Of a stretch of DNA of 7,389 nucleotides, positions 1 to 6,642 are shown in pieces. The notes beneath the pieces are model-generated. The model did not search any database. It had not been told where the DNA came from and saw nothing but the letters and a program-made list of their open reading frames with translations. The stretch lies in NCBI GenBank assembly GCA_937967425.1, contig CALBST010000325.1:1-7389 (forward strand), written 5' to 3'. Within the stretch, counting starts at the first letter, position 1, and every line of letters begins with the position of its first letter. The DNA is from an uncultured Caulobacteraceae bacterium. Its GTDB lineage: Bacteria; Pseudomonadota; Alphaproteobacteria; Caulobacterales; TH1-2. A program made the translations under genes and the position numbers.

Positions 1-1
1 T

Positions 2-82
2 GCGGTGGAGAGCAAGATTAAGAGCGCCGCAGGTTTTCTTCTGAGGCTTGTGAATGCTGGCGTTTTCGCGCGGCATGTCTGA
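2..82 (+). CDS. Possible C-terminal tail of an upstream gene (partial)
   Basis: The frame beginning at base 2 is open from the window edge to a TGA at 80-82, giving about 26 residues that end in GFLLRLVNAGVFARHV. The other two plus-strand frames stop early, at about 19 and 42. The peptide is basic and amphipathic and vaguely recalls the last helix of plasmid replication proteins (a 'SPGGYLRAL'-like ending), but this is only an impression. It lies just upstream of the relaxase on the same strand, as expected for an element gene in the same transcription unit. It could equally be chance, since 26 open codons in GC-rich DNA prove little. Confidence 0.3.
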   Translation, partial: AVESKIKSAAGFLLRLVNAGVFARHV

Positions 83-139
83 TCATTGTGCAGCGAAAAC
101 AGCAGCATCGCTTCAAATTCAACGTGGCGTGACGCGGCG

Positions 140-1906
140 ATGGCCAAATCATCACTGTCCGAGCGGTTGAAGACGTCCGCTCTCGTGCGCCCAAGCGACG
201 TCATGCACAACATCGCAGCTGTGCGTGACATGGCCGTCTTTCGCGACGAGGACGGTCTCACAGGCAAAGTCAAGACGCGCGCTCTGAGTGGCCGGGCGCG
301 TAGCGGCGCCCTCGGCGGTCAATTGTCCAAACTGCTCTTCGGACGCCGGCCCAGTGGACGATTTCGCGCGAGCGGGGCAAATGCTGCATTCGCGCAAGAT
401 CCACGTCAGCGCGTTGTCGTGACGGTGTTCTACCAAGGTCATGGCGGGAGCGGGGCGGGCAAGCTTATCGCGCACGGCAAATATCTTGAGCGTGACGGCG
501 CCGGGCCAGAAGGAGAGCCTGGCCAGTTCTACGACCGCGAAGAGGACCGCGTGGAGGCGGGGCCTCGGCTGACCCAGTGGGCGGATGAGGACAAGCGCCA
601 CATGCGTTTGATGCTGGCGCCTGAGAGCGGGACCCGCATCGAGGATCTGAAAGACTTTACGCGCGCGACGATGGCCCAGATGGAACGCGATCTTGGCGCG
701 CCGTTGGATTGGGTCGCGGTCGATCACCACAACACCGACAATCCTCATGTGCATGTGATCCTGCGCGGCCGCCGGCGCGACGGACCAGACCTCATCATCC
801 CACGCGACTACGCCACCTGGGGCTTGCGGCATGCGGCTCGCGAGGTGGCCACTCAGATGCTGGGCGATCGCGGGCGCGAAGACGAACGCCTGGCGCTTGA
901 GCGCGAGACGCGCGCTGAACGAACGACACGGCTTGATCAGTTGCTGGCCGCTGAACTGAAACCGGGCAAGGCGTATCGCATTCAGGCGGTCGGACGCGGG
1001 CTCGAGCCCACGCTTCGGGCGGCGCTGCGAAACCGGGTCCGGGAGCTGGCGCGAATGGGGCTCGGAAAAGAGGAGAAGCGCGATCGCTTCCGCCTTGATC
1101 AAGATTGGGCGGCGCGGCTTGAGGAGATCGGCAAGGGCATCGATCTGCGCCGGCGCCTCGGGCGCGAGCTTGAGCCGGGCCAAGGCCGGCTCAAGCTCTA
1201 TGATCGCACGATGGGACGTGTGGTTGGCCCGGTGTTGGAAGCGGGCAGACGCGGGGAGACCGGGAAGGGCTACGTGATCGTCCTCGACGGCATGAAGCGT
1301 CCTGTGCTCGCCAACGTGCGCGAGCGCGAGGGAGCGGGTCTGCAGCCAGGAGCGATCGTCGCAATCGAACCGAAAGCCCATGAGGGCATGGGAACGCGGG
1401 TTAAGATCGACCGGCTGTCCGAAATGCCGCTCGCTACGCAGATCGAGGCTCCCGCCGAGACTGAGCTTGATCGTGAAATCGTCCGTCAGCTCGCAGGCGA
1501 GGCGCACCGTCTGCCAAACATCAGAGAGGTGCGCAACGCGATTACCGAGCGGATCGGTTGGCATCAGCGAGAGGGCAATGGTGGCCGCGACCTCACCGGC
1601 CGCTTCGAGTTCAATCAGAGCGCATTGGACCGGCTACGCAACTCTGAACTCTCGCGCGCCGAAGACGCTCTGACGCGAACCACCGGCAAACGGGCGATCA
1701 ATATCGCCGACGGGTTAGAGCGCGAATGGCGCGTGCGCGGGTTCGTGCAGCTTCATCAAGGCAGGTTCGCCATGCTTGAGCGAAACGATGGCGTGGCGTT
1801 GGCGCGCGTGACGCGCGCGCTCTCATTGAAGCAAGGAAATGTCTATTCGCTCTCAATCACGAACGGCAAAGTCAAAGCGACGCCGTCTTTAGGCTTGGAT
1901 CGCTGA
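140..1906 (+). CDS. VirD2-like relaxase/mobilization nuclease with DUF3363-type C-terminus
   Basis: A relaxase of this family nicks the transfer origin of a conjugative or mobilizable element, binds the 5' end through a tyrosine, and leads the strand to the recipient. From the ATG at 140 the protein has 588 residues. Residues 1-90 are basic and poorly conserved. The nuclease domain spans about 90-260: a candidate catalytic tyrosine is Y115 in KYLERDG, and the metal-binding three-histidine motif is VDHHNTDNPHVHV, with H196, H197, H203 and H205. The rest, up to an ending with GRFAMLERNDGVAL, matches the layout I know for DUF3363 proteins, so the gene looks full length although divergent. No start has a good ribosome-binding site: TTG at 86 would place it 3 bases after the upstream stop, and ATGs at 203 and 230 are also possible. 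Neighbours are a helix-turn-helix gene downstream and no other transfer genes, so mobility would depend on genes beyond the left edge or elsewhere. The family is certain enough; the exact start is not. Confidence 0.9.
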   Translation: MAKSSLSERLKTSALVRPSDVMHNIAAVRDMAVFRDEDGLTGKVKTRALSGRARSGALGGQLSKLLFGRRPSGRFRASGANAAFAQDPRQRVVVTVFYQGHGGSGAGKLIAHGKYLERDGAGPEGEPGQFYDREEDRVEAGPRLTQWADEDKRHMRLMLAPESGTRIEDLKDFTRATMAQMERDLGAPLDWVAVDHHNTDNPHVHVILRGRRRDGPDLIIPRDYATWGLRHAAREVATQMLGDRGREDERLALERETRAERTTRLDQLLAAELKPGKAYRIQAVGRGLEPTLRAALRNRVRELARMGLGKEEKRDRFRLDQDWAARLEEIGKGIDLRRRLGRELEPGQGRLKLYDRTMGRVVGPVLEAGRRGETGKGYVIVLDGMKRPVLANVREREGAGLQPGAIVAIEPKAHEGMGTRVKIDRLSEMPLATQIEAPAETELDREIVRQLAGEAHRLPNIREVRNAITERIGWHQREGNGGRDLTGRFEFNQSALDRLRNSELSRAEDALTRTTGKRAINIADGLEREWRVRGFVQLHQGRFAMLERNDGVALARVTRALSLKQGNVYSLSITNGKVKATPSLGLDR

Positions 1907-1925
1907 ACGCTGTTTTCTCGCGATG

Positions 1926-1937
1926 CGGGAATTCCCG
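1926..1937. promoter_or_regulatory. 12-bp perfect palindrome after the relaxase gene
   Basis: CGGGAATTCCCG is a perfect 12-bp palindrome that begins 19 bases after the relaxase stop codon and is followed by a short T run (1942-1945). It may be a protein-binding site. As an RNA hairpin it has only a 4-bp stem and a 4-base loop, which is weak for a terminator. The role is inferred. Confidence 0.3.
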
Positions 1938-1948
1938 GAACTTTTGTC

Positions 1949-1999
1949 AGCAACGTGAGGCAGCGTAAGGCAACGCCGGTGCGGGCACTCTAGGCAACG
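1949..1999 (+). repeat. Helically phased 10-bp direct repeats and GGCAACG heptamers (iteron-like)
   Basis: Three consecutive 10-bp units start at 1949, 1959 and 1969: AGCAACGTGA, GGCAGCGTAA and GGCAACGCCG. A further exact GGCAACG lies at 1993-1999, and the same heptamer occurs inverted (CGTTGCC) at 2045-2051. Just right of the array, GGCGTACGCC (1999-2008) is a 10-bp palindrome. The spacing of one helical turn puts the units on the same face of DNA, as in iterons, relaxosome sites and operators. The position between the relaxase and the HTH gene fits a transfer origin or the operator of the HTH protein. Neither is shown by sequence alone. Confidence 0.45.
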
Positions 2000-2169
2000 G
2001 CGTACGCCTTAAGGAAATCTGAAACAGGCGTGCTGATTGGATGACGTTGCCTTCGATCCTTGCCGTCGTGTGCCGCCAAACAAATCCGTGCTCTCAACTC
2101 AGCGACTAATCAGCTTCGCAAGCGCAATGATCGCGCGCAGCATGGCTCACCAAAACGCGGTCGATAGTC

Positions 2170-2580
2170 ATGAAGCTCGCTCGCAAGACAGTGCGTCACG
2201 CATCAGCCAATCAGCTCTCGTTTCTGTTCACGGAAGCGCCGCCGCTCGCGCGAACGATGCCCGAAGAGCCGCCACAACGCGAACTTCCAAAGCCGTCAGA
2301 GGCTGTCCGCAAGCCACGCCCGAGGCCAGAGAAAGCAGTGCTGAGGCGGCCGACGCCAATCATCGGCCAGGAAGATCGGCGGCTGACGGTGGAGGAGGCG
2401 GCGCAAGTGCTTTGTGTGAGTGTCAAAACTCTCGAAGCCTGGCGGCGTCTCGGCAAAGGTCCAGTGTTCGTGAAGCTTGGCCGCTCCGTGCGTTATACGA
2501 TGCGCGCCCTTGATCAATTCACGCTCGAACGTACCGTGCGCAACTCCGCTGAGGGCCGAATGCTCGATGCGCGGCGCTGA
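2170..2580 (+). CDS. AlpA/excisionase-type helix-turn-helix DNA-binding protein
   Basis: The protein has 136 residues. Residues 1-65 are rich in proline and basic residues and look unstructured. Residues 70-121 form a MerR-like HTH_17 domain: LTVEEAAQVLCVSVKTLEAWRRLGKGP is the helix-turn-helix, followed by a short wing (VKLGRSVRYT) and a closing helix (RALDQFTLER). Such proteins act as excisionases or as small regulators of integrated elements, and a similar gene commonly sits beside repA and parA in alphaproteobacterial elements. Here repA and parA are absent: downstream there is only AT-richer non-coding DNA and then the edge of a disrupted host gene. The ATG at 2170 has no clear ribosome-binding site; a shorter form starting near the HTH domain is possible. 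Plausible targets are the repeats at 1949-2051, but this is inference. Confidence 0.8.
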   Translation: MKLARKTVRHASANQLSFLFTEAPPLARTMPEEPPQRELPKPSEAVRKPRPRPEKAVLRRPTPIIGQEDRRLTVEEAAQVLCVSVKTLEAWRRLGKGPVFVKLGRSVRYTMRALDQFTLERTVRNSAEGRMLDARR

Positions 2581-2834
2581 TCAGCGCTTGCCTATGACGC
2601 CCTATCGGGCACTTTTTGCAGTTACCCACAGAAATGAGAGCGGAACGGGATGCGCAAATCGCGATCCGCGCAAAACGCTGATTTTATACGGCAAAAGCGC
2701 GATCTTTTTCTCTGACGTTATACATGTGCCTCGAAATGCGAGCCCTACGCAGCGCTCGCGCACGAATGAGACACGAATGGGATGTGAAAGGTGCGCGTTC
2801 GAAAGCGATTGAGTTTGTTCGCGAAATTCGCGCG
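2581..2834. other. AT-richer non-coding end of the mobile-element remnant
   Basis: No convincing gene lies between the HTH stop and the glycosyltransferase homology. The stretch is visibly richer in A and T than both flanks. It contains a DnaA-box-like TTACCCACA (2622-2630, one mismatch to TTWTNCACA), two TTATAC hexamers (2684-2689 and 2718-2723), two tandem 11-bp units CACGAATGAGA and CACGAATGGGA (2761-2782), and a near-palindrome CGCGAAATTCGCG (2820-2832) at the point where host-gene homology stops. These are the kinds of signal found at replication or recombination regions of integrated elements. Which of them function is unknown. Confidence 0.45.
2599..2617 (+). terminator. Weak terminator-like hairpin after the HTH gene
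   Basis: GCCC-TATC-GGGC (2599-2610) can form a 4-bp GC-only stem with a 4-base loop and is followed by AC and five T residues (2613-2617). It begins 19 bases after the HTH stop codon. The stem is short, so termination is possible rather than certain. Confidence 0.35.
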
Positions 2835-3722
2835 ATCTTCGCTCACGTTGAATGCGTCCCACCCGCCCGTGGCGCGCAAGGCGGCGGTGCGGAAATGGTT
2901 GCTGGCGCCGCCCAACGGCAGCGGCAGCCCGAGATCGGCCAGGAAGGGAAGGATTTCGCGGAATTGGATGGCGTATTCGGCCGCGAACTGGCGCGCGATC
3001 CAGCTCGCCTCGGCATTGTCGACGACGAGAGGCGCCTGCACGCAGGCCAAGCGCTCGCCGCCATCCTCGAAGGCGGCGAGGGCGGCGCGCAATTGCTGCG
3101 GGTGAGGACGGTCCTCTGCGTCGTAAACGACAAGAAATTTACCCCGCGCGCGGGCTAAGCCGATATTGAGTGCTTTGGGCTTGGTGCGCGGCGCAGCTGC
3201 TGGGACAACGACGACCTCGACATGGCGCAGGCCCGCCGATGCGGCGAGCGCGGCAGCTGTGGTGTCCTCGTCGTCGCTTTCGGTCAGAATGAGAATCTGC
3301 AGCGCCTGCACGGGATAGTCGAGCCGCGTCAGCGCCGAGATCAAATCGGCGGCGATATTGGCCTCGCGGTGCAATGGACAGAGAATGGTGTAGCGCGGCC
3401 ATTGCGGCGGCTCGGCCAGGCGCGACAGAACCGGAGTCAGGCGCGCCGCCGCGAGCAAGCGCACGAGAATGGCCGCGGCGAAGAAGACGAGCGCGCCGAC
3501 ATGCAGGCTGGCGAGCGTCCAGCGTGTTTCGCTGTAAAGGGCGAATCCGAACAGGCCTGCGATCAGCGTCAGCCAGAACGCCTGCGCGACATGCAGCGTG
3601 CGCCGCGCCGAATGCTGCGGCCGCGCGCGGTCGAGCCCGAGGCGGGCGGCGTCGAGTTCGGCTGCGTCGACCGTCGTCGCCACAGCCAGCCAGCCGCCCG
3701 CCCGCGCCTTCGCCCCGTCCAT
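2745..3722 (-). pseudogene. 3'-truncated family 2 glycosyltransferase (XagB/cellulose-synthase-like)
   Basis: From the ATG at 3722 the frame encodes 325 residues. Two hydrophobic segments (about 47-64 and 70-92) precede a GT2 domain with ILCPLHREAN (113-122), a first acidic cluster ESDDEDTT (148-155), KPKALNIGLARARG (181-194), the metal-binding DAED (201-204), LPLPLGGASNHFR (266-278) and GGWDAFNVSED (286-296). Full enzymes use a nucleotide sugar to extend a membrane-associated polysaccharide. After D296 (base 2835) the expected ADLG-type continuation, the Q-x-x-R-W motif and the C-terminal membrane helices are all missing; about 29 unrelated residues lead to a TAG at 2745. The N-terminus is also short, because XagB-like proteins usually carry a further soluble domain before the first helices. 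The gene is probably inactive. Starts further upstream (ATG 3746, TTG 3806) are possible but lack ribosome-binding sites. Confidence 0.75.
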
Positions 3723-3725
3723 GCA

Positions 3726-3738
3726 ACCACCAGGTGGT
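3726..3738. promoter_or_regulatory. ACCACC-A-GGTGGT palindrome at the glycosyltransferase start
   Basis: A 13-bp inverted repeat with perfect 6-bp arms around one central base lies 3 bases upstream of the chosen ATG at 3722 on the minus strand. Its GGTGGT half could also serve as a poor Shine-Dalgarno sequence. It may be an operator or a translational hairpin; there is no further support. Confidence 0.25.
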
Positions 3739-3813
3739 ATCCGCATGTGCGTATAAGTTTCGGAGACGCAACTCACAAGGGAATATTGGCCATATTGCAA
3801 CACCAACGTGTCT

Positions 3814-3837
3814 TGTAATTAGTCAATGGACTAATTA
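3814..3837 (+). promoter_or_regulatory. Operator and probable -10 element of the sdpR-sdpI operon
   Basis: TAATTAGTC (3816-3824) and GACTAATTA (3829-3837) form a perfect 9-bp inverted repeat with a 4-base spacer, ending 11 bases before the regulator's ATG at 3849. TGTAAT (3814-3819) matches the -10 consensus at five of six positions and overlaps the left arm; no good -35 is seen at the right distance. AT-rich inverted repeats of this kind upstream of an ArsR-type gene are typical repressor sites. Autorepression is therefore likely, by inference from position and symmetry. Confidence 0.7.
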
Positions 3838-3848
3838 GATGGTTGGCT

Positions 3849-4127
3849 ATGAATGCGGTGCTCAAGGCCCTGTCGCATCCCACGCGGCGCGCGGTGCTGG
3901 CGATGTTGAGGCGCGGCCCGTTGTCGTCCGGCGAAATCGCCGCAGCGTTCGATATCGCCTGGCCCACCATGACCGCGCACCTCAACAGCCTGAAAGCCGC
4001 CGGGCTTGTCACCGCCGAGCGCAATGGCGCCAGCATCCGGTATCGGCTCAACGCCTCGGTGATGGAGGAGACTGCGGCAGCGCTGCTCGATCTCGCTGGC
4101 GCCGGCAAGGAAAGGAAGAAGCCATGA
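3849..4127 (+). CDS. ArsR-family SdpR-like autorepressor
   Basis: This is a 92-residue winged-helix repressor of the SdpR branch of the ArsR family. The N-terminal LKALSHPTRRAVLAML (5-20) is the family signature; GPLSSGEIAAAFDIAWPTMT (23-42) holds the first part of the helix-turn-helix, AHLNSLKAAGLV (43-54) completes the recognition region, and ERNGASIRYRL (58-68) is the wing. No metal-binding cysteines are present, so it is not a metal sensor. In Bacillus the SdpR protein represses its own operon and is relieved when SdpI captures it at the membrane after toxin binding. The gene overlaps the downstream SdpI-like gene by four bases (ATGA), so the two are translated together. I chose ATG 3849 because the family usually begins at MN..LKALS; a TTG at 3843 would add two residues. 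The perfect inverted repeat at 3816-3837 is its probable operator. Confidence 0.9.
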   Translation: MNAVLKALSHPTRRAVLAMLRRGPLSSGEIAAAFDIAWPTMTAHLNSLKAAGLVTAERNGASIRYRLNASVMEETAAALLDLAGAGKERKKP

Positions 4128-4831
4128 TCCGCACCGGTTTGATCGCCTCCGCTGCTGGCCTCGCCGTCAGCATCGGCGCGTGGCTGTGGCTGCAGAACGC
4201 GCTGCCTCAAGACGCCGCGCATATTCCCGTGCACTGGGGGTTCGACGGCCAGCCCGATCGCTTCACCGCGCGCGGCGAAGCGCTGGCGACGTTCGCGCTC
4301 TTGCCCGGCGCCGGCGTGGTTCTGACAATCCTGTTTGCTCTGATCCCCGCCATCGAACCGCTGCGGGAGAACCTGCAGCGAGGGCGGCGCGCCTACCTCA
4401 CCGCCTGGTTCGGCGCCCAGGCAATGATGGCGCTGGTCAGTGTCGGCGTGGCGCTGCTGATGGTGCGCGCGGCAGGCGGGGCGACATCGGATGTGGACTT
4501 GTTCGTGCGTGCGATGATCGCCGGCGTGGCGGTGTTGCTTGTGGCCCTCGGCGACGTGCTGCCGAAGACGCGGCCCACCTTCTTCCTCGGCGTGCGCACG
4601 CCCTGGACGCTCACCAGCGACCTGGCCTGGGAGCGCGCCAACCGCCTGGCTGGCCGGCTCATGGTGCTGGTCGGGCTCTGGGGCGTCGTCGCCGCTTTCG
4701 TGCTCGACGGCTTGGCGCTCGCCTTTGCGATCAGCGCGCCGCTGATCGTCGCGGTGGCGGTGGCCAGCGTGTACTCTTATTTCGTCTGGCGCGCCGATCC
4801 CGAGCGCCGCAACGCCGTCACGGATGCGTAG
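4124..4831 (+). CDS. SdpI-family integral membrane protein (DUF1648 plus SdpI domain)
   Basis: The protein has 235 residues and about six membrane segments (roughly 4-24, 53-74, 92-114, 126-144, 176-198 and 200-222). Between the first two lies the DUF1648 signature IPVHWGFDGQPDRF (34-47). The SdpI signature LPKTRPTFFLGVRTPWTL (146-163) precedes the fifth segment. The length is typical of the two-domain form. In Bacillus the SdpI protein gives immunity to the SdpC toxin and also sequesters the SdpR repressor; members outside Firmicutes are widespread but their ligand is generally unknown. A purine-rich AAGGAAAGGAAG ribosome-binding site ends 5 bases before the ATG, inside the regulator gene, and the start overlaps the regulator's stop. 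No sdpC-like toxin gene is visible in the window, so the pair may sense an external peptide or another envelope signal. Function in this organism is inferred from the family. Confidence 0.9.
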   Translation: MIRTGLIASAAGLAVSIGAWLWLQNALPQDAAHIPVHWGFDGQPDRFTARGEALATFALLPGAGVVLTILFALIPAIEPLRENLQRGRRAYLTAWFGAQAMMALVSVGVALLMVRAAGGATSDVDLFVRAMIAGVAVLLVALGDVLPKTRPTFFLGVRTPWTLTSDLAWERANRLAGRLMVLVGLWGVVAAFVLDGLALAFAISAPLIVAVAVASVYSYFVWRADPERRNAVTDA

Positions 4832-4847
4832 AGCCGCCGTCGCAACA

Positions 4848-4876
4848 GTGTCACATGATGCGCCTCGATGTGACGC
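4848..4876. terminator. Possible hairpin between convergent genes
   Basis: GTCACAT (4850-4856) and ATGTGAC (4868-4874) form a perfect 7-bp stem with an 11-base loop, extendable to nine pairs with one G-U (4848-4876). It lies 18 bases after the sdpI-like stop codon, in the 168-base gap between this gene and the convergent lysS. No T run follows on either strand, so it would be a non-canonical terminator or an mRNA end-protecting hairpin. The rest of the gap shows only a short direct repeat (CAATTCGCC, twice). Confidence 0.3.
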
Positions 4877-4999
4877 CGCGTTTGCAATGCATCCGCAGTG
4901 GCGAGCCGAACATGACAATTCGCCATGGCGGGGACGAATGCAGAGGCGATCGCGTCGCAATTCGCCGCGCACGCGTCGAGCGTGTGACAGTTCACCTGC

Positions 5000-6586
5000 T
5001 CAGCGCATCAGCTCTCCGGCCAGTCCGCGGCGCATGAGCGCGGCTGTCTCGCGCACGCCAAAGATCGCCGCGAATTGGCCGAAACGGGGACCGCTCTCGA
5101 CGCCGAACAGCACCTCGTAGAGCGCCTTGAACCAGTCCCGCAGCGGTTCGAAGCCGTGCTCCTTGCCGACGGCGTAGACCTCGTTCTGGATCACCTCGCC
5201 GTCGTGCGTGTCGTCCGGCAGCGCGTCCAGCCGCCCGATCAGGTCCTCGAACGCCGCCCGCTCCTTGTCGGACGCGGCGCGGAAGCGCTTGGTCGGCTTC
5301 ACGAAATCGTTGAAGTACGCGATCGCGTAATCGGTCAGCTTGTCCAGGAAGGGGTGCGTCTGCGGCGTCACGCCGGGCGCGTACTTGCCGATGAAGGCCC
5401 ATAGCAGGTCCTTGGTTTCCGCGTTCGCCGCGGAGACCAGGTTCATCAGCAGCGCGAACGAGATCGGCGTCAGCGCCTTGGGCGGCTCGCCGGCATGGAT
5501 ATGCCAGGCCGGGTTCTCCAGCTGCTCGGCCGGATTCTGCTGGTGATAGGCGTCGACATGCGAAATGTATTCGTCCACCGCCTTGGGGATGACGTCGAAA
5601 TAGAGCTTCTTGGCCACGCGCGGCTTCTGGAAGTTATAGAGCGAAAGGCTCTCCGGCGCCGCATAGGTGAGCCATTGCTCCACACTGATGCCGTTGCCCT
5701 TCGACTTGGAGATCTTCTCGCCGTGCTGGTCGAGGAAGAGCTCGTAGACGAAGTTGATCGGCGGCTCGACGCCCAGCGCTCTGCAGATGCGCGCATAGAT
5801 CTGCTGGTTCGGCTGGTGGTCCTTGCCGAACATCTCGAAATCGACGCCCAGCGCCGCCCAGCGCATGCCGAAATCCGGCTTCCACTGCATCTTGGCGCGC
5901 CCGCCGGTGACCGGCTGCGTGATCTCTTCGCCGTCCTCGTCGTCGAACGTGATCGTGCCCGCCGCCGCGTCGACGCGCTTCATCGGCACGTAGAGCACGC
6001 GCCCGGTCTTGGGGGAGATCGGCAGGAACGGGCTGTACGTGCGCCGCCGTTCTTCTCCCAGCGTCGGCAGCATGATGGCCATGATCTCGTCATAGGCCGA
6101 CAGCGCCTTCAGCAGCGTCTTGTCGAACGCGCCCGACTTGTAGAGCTCGGTCGCCGACCTGAACTCGTAGTCGAAACCGAAGCTGTCGAGAAAGGCGCGC
6201 AGCCGCGCGTTGTTGTGATGGGCGAAGCTCTCGTGCGTGCCGAAGGGGTCCGGCACGTCCGTGAGCGGACGCTGCATGTAGGGCGCGAGCAGATCGTGGT
6301 TGGGCACATTGTCCGGGATCTTGCGCATCCCGTCCATGTCGTCGGACACGCAAATGATCTTGGTCGGGATCGCGTCTCCCGTCAGCGTGCGGAAAGCGTG
6401 GCGCACCATGGAGGTGCGCACCACTTCGCCGAACGTGCCGATATGCGGCAGCCCGGACGGCCCGTAGCCGGTTTCGAAAATGATCGGCCCATCCTTGGGC
6501 GCCTTTTTCAGCCGTTCGACCACCAGGCGCGCCTGTTCGAACGGCCAAGCCTTGGCGGCGGCGGCGAGGGTGGCGAGGTCAGACAT
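5000..6586 (-). CDS. lysS: Lysine--tRNA ligase, class I (LysRS1)
   Basis: The enzyme joins lysine to tRNA-Lys in the cytoplasm using ATP. It belongs to the archaeal-type class I lysyl-tRNA synthetases, which replace the usual class II enzyme in many alphaproteobacteria, spirochaetes and most archaea. The 528 residues match the family length. The Rossmann core opens with [18 protein letters not shown] (37-54), whose HIGT (48-51) is the HIGH motif; KISKSKGNG (291-299) is the KMSKS loop; the last 180 residues or so form the helical anticodon-binding part. The start ATG at 6586 fits the family N-terminus, although no strong ribosome-binding site precedes it. The gene is convergent with the sdpI-like gene. 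Some databases use the symbol lysK. It is essential if the genome has no class II copy, which this window cannot show. Confidence 0.97.
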   Translation of the reverse strand: MSDLATLAAAAKAWPFEQARLVVERLKKAPKDGPIIFETGYGPSGLPHIGTFGEVVRTSMVRHAFRTLTGDAIPTKIICVSDDMDGMRKIPDNVPNHDLLAPYMQRPLTDVPDPFGTHESFAHHNNARLRAFLDSFGFDYEFRSATELYKSGAFDKTLLKALSAYDEIMAIMLPTLGEERRRTYSPFLPISPKTGRVLYVPMKRVDAAAGTITFDDEDGEEITQPVTGGRAKMQWKPDFGMRWAALGVDFEMFGKDHQPNQQIYARICRALGVEPPINFVYELFLDQHGEKISKSKGNGISVEQWLTYAAPESLSLYNFQKPRVAKKLYFDVIPKAVDEYISHVDAYHQQNPAEQLENPAWHIHAGEPPKALTPISFALLMNLVSAANAETKDLLWAFIGKYAPGVTPQTHPFLDKLTDYAIAYFNDFVKPTKRFRAASDKERAAFEDLIGRLDALPDDTHDGEVIQNEVYAVGKEHGFEPLRDWFKALYEVLFGVESGPRFGQFAAIFGVRETAALMRRGLAGELMR

Positions 6587-6610
6587 CGCGAATCCACATG
6601 GTGCAGCCTG

Positions 6611-6638
6611 CTTAGACCGCCAATGCGCGCGATGCCAA
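6611..6638 (-). promoter_or_regulatory. lysS: Candidate sigma-70 promoter of lysS
   Basis: On the minus strand TTGGCA (6633-6638, five of six matches to the -35 consensus) is followed after 16 bases by TCTAAG (6611-6616, four of six matches to -10). Transcription would begin near 6604, giving a leader of about 18 bases. The position fits, but such matches occur by chance in a region this size. Confidence 0.35.
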
Positions 6639-6642
6639 ACGA

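Noticed and set aside
152..1564. A 470-codon open frame on the minus strand opposite the relaxase
   Set aside because: Its translation has no recognisable domain and it lies wholly antisense to a relaxase with clear motifs; long antisense frames are common in GC-rich coding DNA.
2041..2109. A 22-codon frame (MTLPSILAVVCRQTNP start) between relaxase and HTH gene
   Set aside because: It has no ribosome-binding site or recognisable features and overlaps the repeat-rich non-coding gap.
2581..2840. A tRNA gene or tRNA fragment as attachment site at the element edge
   Set aside because: I found no cloverleaf, T-arm GTTCRA-type core with a matching acceptor stem, or CCA-like end on either strand.
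2724..3838. Several plus-strand open frames (for example 2724-3158 and 3222-3818) opposite the glycosyltransferase
   Set aside because: The minus-strand frame carries ordered GT2 motifs; the plus-strand translations are rich in Arg, Gly and Ala without any family pattern.
3773..4972. A 399-codon minus-strand frame over the sdpR-sdpI operon
   Set aside because: Translation is His/Arg/Gln-rich and patternless, and it would cover two well-supported plus-strand genes and their operator.
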